Shown here piece by piece: positions 24,225 to 31,626 of a stretch of DNA of 64,000 nucleotides. The notes under the pieces were generated by a model that did not search any database, was not told the origin of the DNA, and saw only the letters and a list, made by a program, of their open reading frames with translations. This DNA comes from Streptomyces xiaopingdaonensis. GTDB taxonomy: Bacteria; Actinomycetota; Actinomycetes; Streptomycetales; Streptomycetaceae. The position numbers and the translations under genes are program-made. The stretch is taken from the NCBI RefSeq assembly GCF_000262345.1, contig NZ_AJTQ01000222.1:52422-116421 (forward strand). The letters are read 5' to 3'. How positions within the stretch are numbered: position 1 is the first letter of the stretch; the number at the start of each line of letters is the position of its first letter.

Positions 24225-25165
24225 TGACAACGCTCCTTCGCCGTAATGTCCGTCATCTCTTCCTCGAGGAAGCCGAACGGCTTCATCACGCGGAGGAGCT
24301 CACCGCTCTTCTTCATCTTGACAAGCTCGTCGTTGAAGGCGTCGCGCAGATTCCGCTCGGCCGGACGGAAGGCGAAGCCTCCGGTGCCGAGGTCGGGCTT
24401 CCCGTCCAGCTTGGGAACGAACTGCTTGGTGTACTCGGCTTTCCGGGTCTTCGTCTGGTGCACGACGTTCCGGACGGTGACCGCCGTGCCCGCGAAGACA
24501 TCGGCCCTTCCCTGCTCGACCGCGAGGAGCCCGGCGAGCTGGTCGGGGAGGAGCAGCATCTCCGACTCCTTGATGCCGGCCTCCTTCGCGTAGTCGATCT
24601 CGGCGTATCCCGTGCCGGTCGCGAACTTGACGCCCGCCTTCTTGATGTCCTCGTAGTTGTGCAGGTTCTTCGGGTTCCCCTTGCGGACGATGAGCGCGTC
24701 CGGCATCTGGTACTCGGGGTCGGCGAAGAGGACCTGCCGGCAGCGCACGGGCGTGAGGTACATGCCGGCTGCGATCACGTCGAACTGCTGCGAATTGAGC
24801 CCCGGAACCAGCGAGTTGAACTCCGTCGGCATCGGCTGCACGTTGGCCACGCCCAGCCGCTCGAAGATGATGCGCGCAATGGCGGGGGAGCTTCCCGTCA
24901 GTTCACCGTTCTTGTCGATGTAGCTGTACGGCTGTTCGCCCGCGATTCCGAGCTTGACGGTCCCCTGGGCCTTGAGGCGCTCAAGAAGGTCTCCGCCCTT
25001 TTTGCTGTCGGCGTTGGAGACGCGGCTGCAACCGGTCGTCGCAGCGAGCGTGCCGGCCGCGCCGATCGCCGCGGCACCGGCCATCAGCGAGCGGCGGCTG
25101 AAACCTCTCCCGATACTTCCCTTGTCGTTCCCTTGTGGTGGAGCCATGGCCGCGCGGCTACCCAT
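24221..25165 (-). CDS. ehuB: ABC transporter substrate-binding lipoprotein (EhuB type)
   Basis: I chose ATG at 25165 (MGSRAAMAPPQG); ATG at 25147 is an alternative. A twin-arginine signal FSRRSLMAGAAAIGAAG runs into a lipobox with Cys in ATTGCS, so the protein is probably exported folded and lipid-anchored. The binding domain begins VKLGIAGEQPYSYIDKNGEL and includes GTGYAEIDYAKEAGI, typical of amino acid and ectoine binding proteins of the SBP3 family. First gene of ehuBCDA. It is divergent from the DUF3830 gene, with about 150 bases between them for both promoters. Confidence 0.88.
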   Translation of the reverse strand: MGSRAAMAPPQGNDKGSIGRGFSRRSLMAGAAAIGAAGTLAATTGCSRVSNADSKKGGDLLERLKAQGTVKLGIAGEQPYSYIDKNGELTGSSPAIARIIFERLGVANVQPMPTEFNSLVPGLNSQQFDVIAAGMYLTPVRCRQVLFADPEYQMPDALIVRKGNPKNLHNYEDIKKAGVKFATGTGYAEIDYAKEAGIKESEMLLLPDQLAGLLAVEQGRADVFAGTAVTVRNVVHQTKTRKAEYTKQFVPKLDGKPDLGTGGFAFRPAERNLRDAFNDELVKMKKSGELLRVMKPFGFLEEEMTDITAKERCQ

Positions 25166-25318
25166 GTTCGATGGACCTATGCGGATTGTTTCCGGCCGCT
25201 GGTACGCGTGTTGAGGGCTTGACGATTGCGGCAGTATGGACGCGGAACCAAACAACCCGGCCAAACCGGCGAAGCACGTCATAGCGGCCGAGAGGCCCGA
25301 GAAGTACGCGGAGGCACC

Positions 25319-25840
25319 ATGGCCGAACGCTTCATCGAAGTCTCACTCGACAAGCGCGGAGTGAGCTGCACGGCAAAGCTACTCGACGACCGGGCCCCTC
25401 TCACTTGTGCAGCGGTCTGGAACGCACTCCCGCTCGGCGGAGACGTCTACCACGCAAAGTACGCACGGAACGAGATTTATGCGCTGGTTCCGCCCTTTGC
25501 CCCCGAGGAGCCGCCGCTGGAGAACCCCACCGTCACTCCCATCCCGGGAGACCTGTGCTATTTCACCTTCTCCCAGACGGAGTTGAGCACCTCTTCCTAC
25601 GGTTACGAGGCAGCGGCCGAGCAGCAGGGCTCCGAGGCCGCGCACGCCACCAGGTCGACCGTGATCGACCTCGCCCTCTTCTACGAGCGCAATAACCTCC
25701 TCATCAACGGCGACGCCGGATGGGTCCCCGGCATCGTCTGGGGCTCGATCGTCGACGGACTCGACCGCATGGCGGAGGCGTGCCAGGACCTGTGGCGCGC
25801 GGGAGCCCTCGGCGAGACGCTCAACTTCCGCCGGGCGTAG
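25319..25840 (+). CDS. DUF3830 (cyclophilin-like fold) protein
   Basis: ATG at 25319 with CGGAGG upstream; 173 residues, close to family size. The central stretch LPLGGDVYHAKYARNEIYALVP and IPGDLCYFTFSQTEL fits DUF3830, a predicted cyclophilin-like beta-barrel of unknown function that I recall recurring next to EhuABCD-type importers, amidases and maleate-isomerase homologues. No signal peptide, so it is cytoplasmic. It could bind or modify the imported compound; this is a guess from context. Confidence 0.8.
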   Translation: MAERFIEVSLDKRGVSCTAKLLDDRAPLTCAAVWNALPLGGDVYHAKYARNEIYALVPPFAPEEPPLENPTVTPIPGDLCYFTFSQTELSTSSYGYEAAAEQQGSEAAHATRSTVIDLALFYERNNLLINGDAGWVPGIVWGSIVDGLDRMAEACQDLWRAGALGETLNFRRA

Positions 25841-25852
25841 GCACGTCGCCGG

Positions 25853-25872
25853 CCGAGGGGCGTGCCCCTCGG
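25853..25872. terminator. Hairpin between DUF3830 and amidase genes
   Basis: CCGAGGGGC and GCCCCTCGG form a 9-bp stem with a 2-base loop, extended by flanking GG/TC, between the two convergent stops. Confidence 0.7.
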
Positions 25873-25898
25873 TCGGGGCGTCCTTTCCGTCCGACCGC

Positions 25899-27311
25899 TC
25901 AGAGCCGCGGCGCGGGGACGCGGGAGGCGAGCCCCGCCTCGTAGAGCGCGTGCGCCGCGCGGAGGACGAGCGCGTCCTGGTGGCGCGCCCCGACGAGCTG
26001 CACGCCGACGGGCATCCCGCCGTCGCCGACGCCGCACGGCACCGAAGCGGCGGGCTGCTGCGTCATGTTGAACGGATAGGTGAAGGGCGTCCACCCCGTC
26101 CACCGGTCGTGGGGCGAGCCCGCCGGAACCTCGACGCCGAGCTCGAAGGCGGTGATCGGCAGCGTCGGCGTCACCAGCAGGTCGTACCGCTGGTGGAAGA
26201 GGCCCATCCGCGTGCCGAGCGCCATCCGCTCGTCGACGGCCGCGAGGTAGTCGAGGGCGCCGGCGCGCGCCCCCTCGTCACGCACCTCGCGCAGGCCGGG
26301 GTCGAGGAGGTCGAGCTGCTCGGGCGTGAACGGTTGTGTGACGCGAGCCGTCCCGCTGAACCACAGCGTGTGGAAGGACTCCACCGGGTCGGCGAAGTCG
26401 GGGCCCTCCTCGAAGACTTCGGCGCCCAGCTTCGCGAGGAGCGCGACGGCCCCGCGCACCGCCTCCCCGACGGCGGGGTCGACCGCGACCCGTCCGCCGA
26501 GGTCCGGTGCGTAGGCGATCCGCAACCCCCGTACGCCGTCGGCTCCTTCGGCGAGCGCCGAGCGGAACCCTCCCTCTACGGGACCGAGTTGGGACCAGTC
26601 ACGCGGGTCCGGCGCGGTGACGGCGTCCATCAGCGCCGCGGCGTCCGCGGCGTCGCGGGTGATCGGGCCGACGTGCGCGAGCGTCCCGAAGGGGCTCGCC
26701 GGGTGGATCGGCACGCGCCCGTACGTGGGCTTCATCGCGAAGACGCCGCAGAAGGCCGCCGGAATCCGCACGGACCCCCCGCCGTCGGTGCCGAGCGAGA
26801 GCGGCCCCGCGCCGAGCGCCACCGCCGCCGCGCTCCCCCCGCTCGAACCGCCCGCCGTGCGCTGCGCGTCGTACGGGTTGCCCGTCGCGCCGTGGCGGGG
26901 GCTGTCGGTGGTGCCCTTCCAGCCGAACTCCGGGGTGGTGGTCTTGCCGACGAAGACCGCCCCCTGCTCGCGCAGGCGCGCGACGGAGGGCGCGTCCTCC
27001 ACCCAGGCGCCCTCCTCGGAGAGCGCCAACGAGCCCTTCAGCGTGGGCGCCCCACGCGTCAGCAGCATGTCCTTGACGGTGACGGGGACCCCGTCGAGCG
27101 GCCCGGCCGGCGTACCGCGCCGCCACCGCTCGGTCGACTCGGCGGCCTCGTCGAGCGCGCCGTCGCCGTCGATGCGGACGAACGCGTTGACCCGCGCCTG
27201 CGCCTCGACCGCCCGCTCCAGTACGGCGTGCACGACGTCGGTGGGGCTGAACTCGCCGGTCTGGTACCCGGCGGTCAACTGCGCTGCCGTACGGCTGGTG
27301 AGATCCGACAT
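25899..27311 (-). CDS. Amidase signature family hydrolase
   Basis: ATG at 27311 with GGGAGG upstream; 470 residues. The Ser-cisSer-Lys triad is visible: Lys in GVPVTVKDML, the cis-Ser in RTAGGSSGGSAAA, and the nucleophile Ser in LGTDGGGSVRIPA. Family members hydrolyse amides, carbamates or allophanate-like compounds. No fused biotin, cyclase or transporter domain is present. It lies 121 bases downstream of the D-2-hydroxyacid dehydrogenase on the same strand, and next to the DUF3830 and importer genes, so it probably acts on the imported compound. Confidence 0.93.
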   Translation of the reverse strand: MSDLTSRTAAQLTAGYQTGEFSPTDVVHAVLERAVEAQARVNAFVRIDGDGALDEAAESTERWRRGTPAGPLDGVPVTVKDMLLTRGAPTLKGSLALSEEGAWVEDAPSVARLREQGAVFVGKTTTPEFGWKGTTDSPRHGATGNPYDAQRTAGGSSGGSAAAVALGAGPLSLGTDGGGSVRIPAAFCGVFAMKPTYGRVPIHPASPFGTLAHVGPITRDAADAAALMDAVTAPDPRDWSQLGPVEGGFRSALAEGADGVRGLRIAYAPDLGGRVAVDPAVGEAVRGAVALLAKLGAEVFEEGPDFADPVESFHTLWFSGTARVTQPFTPEQLDLLDPGLREVRDEGARAGALDYLAAVDERMALGTRMGLFHQRYDLLVTPTLPITAFELGVEVPAGSPHDRWTGWTPFTYPFNMTQQPAASVPCGVGDGGMPVGVQLVGARHQDALVLRAAHALYEAGLASRVPAPRL

Positions 27312-27432
27312 GGACGAAGCCTCCCGGTGGAAGTGCCGATCCGCCGCGGCGGGCGCGGTTCGCACCGGTGGTGCACGCTCGCGCGCGGTGTTGAATGGGG
27401 TCGTGCGCGCGCCCCCGGCGGGCGCGGGCGGC

Positions 27433-28398
27433 TCAGTCCGAGCGCACGTAGCCGAGGGTCTTGTCGACGACGTTGAGGAGCGGATGTCCCGCCTCCCAGC
27501 GGTCGAAGTTGTCGAGGAACTGCTCGGCGAGGTCCTGGCGCCAGCCGGCGGTGTCCCCGCTCATGTGCGGCGAGACCAGCAGCCCCGGCACGTCCCACAG
27601 CCCGCTCTCGGCCGCGAGCGGCTCCTCGGCGAAGACGTCGAGCGCGGCGCCCGCGAGATGGTGGCTGAGCAGCGCGGCGGCGAGGTCGTCCGTCACGACG
27701 TGCTGCCCGCGGCCCACGTTGATGAAGCGTGCCCCCGGGCGCATGCGCGCGAACCGGTCGGCGTCGAAGAGCCCTCGCGACTCCTCGGTGAGCGGCGCGA
27801 CGCAGACGACCCAGTGCGCCTCGGGCAGCAGGCCGTCGAGGGCGCCGACCCCGTGCACCTCACCGAATTCCGCGTCGCCGTTCCGCGGCGTGCGCCCGAC
27901 GAGGTCCACGCTGACACCGAGTGCCGTAAGTGTGCGCCCAATTGCCCGGCCGATCGGACCGCTTCCCACGACGACGGCGTGCGTTCCGGCGACGCGCATT
28001 GTCTCCCGGTGCCGCCACTTCCTCTGCCTCTGCAATTCCCGTGTGCCGTGAAAATCCTTGGCCATCGCCAGAACCAGCCCCGCCACATATTCGGCGATCG
28101 GCTGGTCGAAGACTCCGCGCGCATTGGTGAGCACCGTACTCGCCGGTTCGGAAAGTTCCGGAAGCAAACGGTCGACGCCGGCGCTCGGGGTGTGCACCCA
28201 GCCGGGACGCGGGCCCGTGCCCGGCCACGCCCTGCGGACCGCGTCGGAGAGAAAGTCCCAGACCAGCAGCACGTCGGCGGAGGGCAGGAGTTGGGGGAGC
28301 GTCGCGGCGTCCGCGTACGAGACGGCGGCCCTGCCCTTGAGGCGATCGAGCGAAGGAAGAGGTTCCGCTTCGAGGACCAGGACGTGCGTTTCAGACAT
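27433..28398 (-). CDS. D-2-hydroxyacid dehydrogenase family protein
   Basis: ATG at 28398; 321 residues. The NAD-binding motif is VVVGSGPIGRAIGRTL. Catalytic residues are in place: Arg in FINVGRGQHVV, Glu in LDVFAEEPLA and His in LLVSPHMSGDTAG. The protein fits the branch with phosphoglycerate/glyoxylate reductases and would interconvert a 2-hydroxy acid and a 2-oxo acid. It shares a 260-base divergent promoter region with the racemase genes. The ribosome site before the ATG is weak. Confidence 0.92.
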   Translation of the reverse strand: MSETHVLVLEAEPLPSLDRLKGRAAVSYADAATLPQLLPSADVLLVWDFLSDAVRRAWPGTGPRPGWVHTPSAGVDRLLPELSEPASTVLTNARGVFDQPIAEYVAGLVLAMAKDFHGTRELQRQRKWRHRETMRVAGTHAVVVGSGPIGRAIGRTLTALGVSVDLVGRTPRNGDAEFGEVHGVGALDGLLPEAHWVVCVAPLTEESRGLFDADRFARMRPGARFINVGRGQHVVTDDLAAALLSHHLAGAALDVFAEEPLAAESGLWDVPGLLVSPHMSGDTAGWRQDLAEQFLDNFDRWEAGHPLLNVVDKTLGYVRSD

Positions 28399-28472
28399 CG
28401 GCAGGAAACCATTTCGAAACGAAGGGACGGTGGACCGGAACCGTGCGCGAGATCCCGCCGTTGATGCGAGGA

Positions 28473-28502
28473 TTGACCACGGTAGGGAGCGGAAACTACC
28501 TT
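28473..28502 (+). promoter_or_regulatory. Candidate sigma-70 type promoter for the racemase genes
   Basis: TTGACC (28473-28478) and TACCTT (28497-28502) are 18 bases apart, matching the streptomycete housekeeping consensus TTGAC-18-TANNNT. It lies about 155 bases upstream of the first racemase start. Confidence 0.45.
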
Positions 28503-28535
28503 CGTCAACAAAGACATCTGTCCCGGCGTCCCGGC

Positions 28536-28580
28536 TTCTGACCGGCATTCTCCATTCCTTCTTCACCGGTTCTGACCGGC
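28536..28580. repeat. Direct repeat TTCTGACCGGC, two copies 34 bp apart
   Basis: Identical 11-mers lie at 28536-28546 and 28570-28580, between the candidate promoter and the racemase start. They could be regulator sites, for example for the nearby IclR protein. Confidence 0.55.
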
Positions 28581-28658
28581 GTCTGCCGAGGCACCTGCCC
28601 CGGTCGGGCTCTGGTCATCTGGTCACGAGTCATCCCTCCGTCTCTTGGGGCTCGAAAA

Positions 28659-29579
28659 ATGGACGTCTCCTTCCTCGGCGGACCGCAACCGCAGCGCGGT
28701 GTCGGCATCGTCGCTCCGTTCGACTTCGCTCTCGACCGAGAGCTCTGGCGCTGGGTGCCGGACGACGTGTCCCTGCACCTGACGCGAACACCCTTCGTGC
28801 CCGTCGAGGTCAGCCTCGACCTGGCCCGCCTGGTCAGCGAGCACGAGACCCTGCGCGAGGGGGTCCGTGCGCTGACCGCCGTGGCGCCCGAAGTCGTCGC
28901 CTACGCCTGCACGTCGGGCAGTTTCGTGGGCGGCACGGCGGGCGAGCGCGCGATGACCGCGGCGATGGCGCAGTCCGGCGAAGTGCCGTCGCTGACCACC
29001 TCGGGCGCCCTGCTCGCCGCGCTCGAAGAGATCGGCGCCCACCGCATCGCCGTCGTCACGCCCTACACCAAATCCGTCACCGACTCGCTGGAGGAGTACC
29101 TCGCCGAAGGCGGCATGTCCGTCACCGGACGCAGCTACCTCGGGCTCACCTGCCACATCTGGAAGGTGTCCTACCGGGAGGTCGTCGACATGGCCAGGCA
29201 GGCCGCCGCCGACGCCCCCGACGCGCTCTTCATCAGCTGCACCAACCTGCCCACCTACGACGTCATCCCGCAGCTCGAAGCGGAGTTGCGGATGCCGGTC
29301 CTCTCCGCGAACCAGGTCACCATCTGGGCAGCGCTCAAGAGCATCGGCAAGGAAGCGGTCGGCCCGTACCAGGCGCTCCTCGACCCGGTGGCGCGCAGCG
29401 GCCCCGCAGCCATGGCCCCCGCGCCGCCGCCCGAGCCCCGCGCCGCCGAACCGCCGCACCCGGAGCCGGAGGCGGCGCTGACCGGAGCCGGCACCGAACC
29501 GGGCGACCCGATCGACGCCGTCCACGATCCGGCGCACCCGGCGCAGAGCGAGGAATGGGGCCCACAACCCCCAGCCTGA
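28659..29579 (+). CDS. Maleate isomerase / Asp-Glu racemase family protein with Pro-rich tail
   Basis: ATG at 28659 (MDVSFLGGPQPQRG); 306 residues. Both catalytic-site cysteines of the maleate cis-trans isomerase and arylmalonate decarboxylase superfamily are present: YACTSGSF near residue 88 and FISCTNLPTYD near residue 193. The fold ends near residue 240 (NQVTIWAALKSIG); the remaining 65 residues are Pro/Ala/Glu-rich and likely disordered, an unusual extension. EutA of the ectoine locus belongs to this family. First of two paralogues, followed after 83 bases by the second. Confidence 0.85.
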   Translation: MDVSFLGGPQPQRGVGIVAPFDFALDRELWRWVPDDVSLHLTRTPFVPVEVSLDLARLVSEHETLREGVRALTAVAPEVVAYACTSGSFVGGTAGERAMTAAMAQSGEVPSLTTSGALLAALEEIGAHRIAVVTPYTKSVTDSLEEYLAEGGMSVTGRSYLGLTCHIWKVSYREVVDMARQAAADAPDALFISCTNLPTYDVIPQLEAELRMPVLSANQVTIWAALKSIGKEAVGPYQALLDPVARSGPAAMAPAPPPEPRAAEPPHPEPEAALTGAGTEPGDPIDAVHDPAHPAQSEEWGPQPPA

Positions 29580-29662
29580 CGCGCACCACAGGCGCGGGCG
29601 CCGCCCATGGCGCCCGCGCACCGCCGCATCCCGCACACCCGCAACCGCGCCAGGAGGCGTAC

Positions 29663-30418
29663 GTGGCAGAACCAGCGCACCCGCGCACCACCCCGGCCGT
29701 CGGCTTCCTCTACCCGGGCCACTCGGCAGAGGACGACTACCCCAGGCTGCAACGGCTCCTCGACGAGTCCGGCACCGAGGTGCGGCTCCCGCTCGTCCAC
29801 ACCGACATCGGCACGGACGCGCACCGCGTCGAGGCACTGCTGGAGATGGGTTCGGCGCACCGCCTCGCCGACAAGGTCGACGAGGTGAAGGCGGCCGGCA
29901 TCGGCGCCGTCGTATGGGCCTGCACCTCCGCGAGCTTCGTCTTCGGCTGGGACGGCGCCCGCGAGCAGGTCCGCGAGCTCTCGACGACCGCGGGGCTCCC
30001 CGCCTCCAGCACCTCGTTCGCCTTCGCCCATGCCGTGCAGGCGCTCGGCGCCGAGCGCGTCGCCGTCGCCGCGACCTATCCGGACGACGTCGCCGAACTC
30101 TTCGCCGGCTTCCTGAAGTCGGCCGGCGCCGAGGTCGTGGCGCGGCAGGGGAGCGGCATCATCACGGCGGCCGAGGTCGGCACCTGGGGCCGCGCCGAGG
30201 TCCTCGCCCTGGCACGCGAGGGCGACCACCCCGAGGCGCAGGCCGTACTCCTCCCCGACACGGCCCTCCACACCGCGGCGTGGATTCCGCAGCTCGAGGC
30301 CGAGCTGGGCAAGCCGGTGCTCACGGCGAACCAGGTGACCGCCTGGGAGGGCCTTCGCCTCCTGGGAGTCGGCGCGCGCTGCCCGCAGTTGGGGACGCTC
30401 TTCTCGCCCGCCGACTGA
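29663..30418 (+). CDS. Second maleate isomerase / racemase paralogue, one Cys replaced
   Basis: GTG at 29663 with CAGGAGG upstream; 251 residues. It has the first cysteine motif (VVWACTSASFVFGWD), but at the second site, where the neighbour has SCTNLPT, it reads LLPDTALHT, so the second Cys is missing. Both motifs NQVTAWEGL and the general layout are shared with the first paralogue. A single-Cys member could be a decarboxylase, an isomerase with altered chemistry or a non-catalytic partner of the first protein. The known arylmalonate decarboxylase keeps the other cysteine, so activity cannot be transferred directly. Confidence 0.82.
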   Translation: MAEPAHPRTTPAVGFLYPGHSAEDDYPRLQRLLDESGTEVRLPLVHTDIGTDAHRVEALLEMGSAHRLADKVDEVKAAGIGAVVWACTSASFVFGWDGAREQVRELSTTAGLPASSTSFAFAHAVQALGAERVAVAATYPDDVAELFAGFLKSAGAEVVARQGSGIITAAEVGTWGRAEVLALAREGDHPEAQAVLLPDTALHTAAWIPQLEAELGKPVLTANQVTAWEGLRLLGVGARCPQLGTLFSPAD

Positions 30419-30510
30419 GCCGCGCCCACCGCGTCCACCGCCCCGGGAAGAGAACGTGGGCCCGGCGTGTTGCCCCTCGGGAACGTACGTACCGAGGAAG
30501 GCGGGCCACA

Positions 30511-31620
30511 GTGGGCGACGCTGGCAGCACAGAGCAGAACCGGAGCACGACCGACGGGGTACGGGGCGAAGCCCTCGGCACCGCACCCGTACCCCTGTCC
30601 GTGCTCGACCTGGTCAACGTGGGGGAGGGGTGCACCGCGCGCGAGGCGCTGCTCTCCTCCGTGGAGACGGCGCAGCTCGCCGAGGCGCGCGGGTTCACGC
30701 GCTACTGGGTCGCCGAGCACCACTCGATGCCCGGCGTCGCCAGCTCCTCGCCCGCGGTGATCCTCTCCCATCTCGCCGCGCACACGGACCGCATCCGCCT
30801 CGGCTCGGGCGGCGTGATGCTGCCCAACCACGCGCCGCTCGTCATCGCCGAGCAGTTCGGCACCCTCGAGGCGCTCGCCCCCGGACGCGTCGACCTCGGC
30901 CTCGGCCGCGCGCCCGGCACCGACGGTGCCACGGCCGCCGCGCTGCGCCGCACCGACCGGCTCCGCGAGGGCGCGGAGGACTTCCCGCAGCAGCTCGCCG
31001 AGTTGGTCCGCTTCCTCGGGGACGACTTCCCCGCCGGCCACCCCTACGCGCGCATCCACGCCGTACCGGGCCCGGTGCAGGCGGCCGACGGGGCGGAGAC
31101 GTCGCGCCCGCAGGTCTGGCTGCTCGGCTCCTCCGGCTTCAGCGCCCAACTCGCGGGCCAGCTCGGCCTTCCGTTCGCGTTCGCGCACCACTTCTCGGCC
31201 GCGAACACCCTTCCGGCGCTTGAGCTGTACCACGAGAGCTTCCAGCCCTCCGAGGTGCTGGAGAAGCCGTACACGCTCATCGGCGCCTCGGCCTTCGCGG
31301 CCGACACCGAGCGGGAGGCGCACCGGCAAATCCTCACCGGCGCCCTGTCGATGCTGCGCCTGCGCACCGGACGTCCGGGACTCGTCCCGACCCCGGAGGA
31401 GGCCGAGGCGTACTCCTTCAGCCCCGTGGAGAAGGACTTCGTCGACAGCTGGCTCGGCAACGTCGTCTACGGCACCGCCGACGCCGTGCGCAGCGGCCTC
31501 GACGCCCTCGTCGAGCGCACCGGCGCCGACGAGTTGATGCTCACGGCCAACGCGCACACCCCGTCCGCGCGCGTCCGCTCCTACGAGCTCGTCGCGGACG
31601 CCTACGGGCTCCCCGCCTGA
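30511..31620 (+). CDS. LLM class (luciferase-like) flavin-dependent monooxygenase
   Basis: GTG at 30511 with a GAGGAAGG site 11 bases upstream; 369 residues. It begins with a 30-residue non-conserved leader and then VPLSVLDLVNVGEG. Family motifs include TRYWVAEHHSMPGVASSSP, LGSGGVMLPNHAPL, APGRVDLGLGRAPGTD and WLLGSSGFSAQLAGQLGL. These fit the MsnO8-like group of bacterial luciferase relatives, which use FMNH2 and oxygen. It follows the racemases by 92 bases on the same strand and could belong to the same pathway, but it may equally be separate. Confidence 0.9.
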   Translation: MGDAGSTEQNRSTTDGVRGEALGTAPVPLSVLDLVNVGEGCTAREALLSSVETAQLAEARGFTRYWVAEHHSMPGVASSSPAVILSHLAAHTDRIRLGSGGVMLPNHAPLVIAEQFGTLEALAPGRVDLGLGRAPGTDGATAAALRRTDRLREGAEDFPQQLAELVRFLGDDFPAGHPYARIHAVPGPVQAADGAETSRPQVWLLGSSGFSAQLAGQLGLPFAFAHHFSAANTLPALELYHESFQPSEVLEKPYTLIGASAFAADTEREAHRQILTGALSMLRLRTGRPGLVPTPEEAEAYSFSPVEKDFVDSWLGNVVYGTADAVRSGLDALVERTGADELMLTANAHTPSARVRSYELVADAYGLPA

Positions 31621-31626
31621 GCCCCC

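Noticed and set aside
20989..30418. Complete ectoine catabolism locus
   Set aside because: The ectoine hydrolase, deacetylase, threonine-dehydratase-like EutB and cyclodeaminase EutC are missing.
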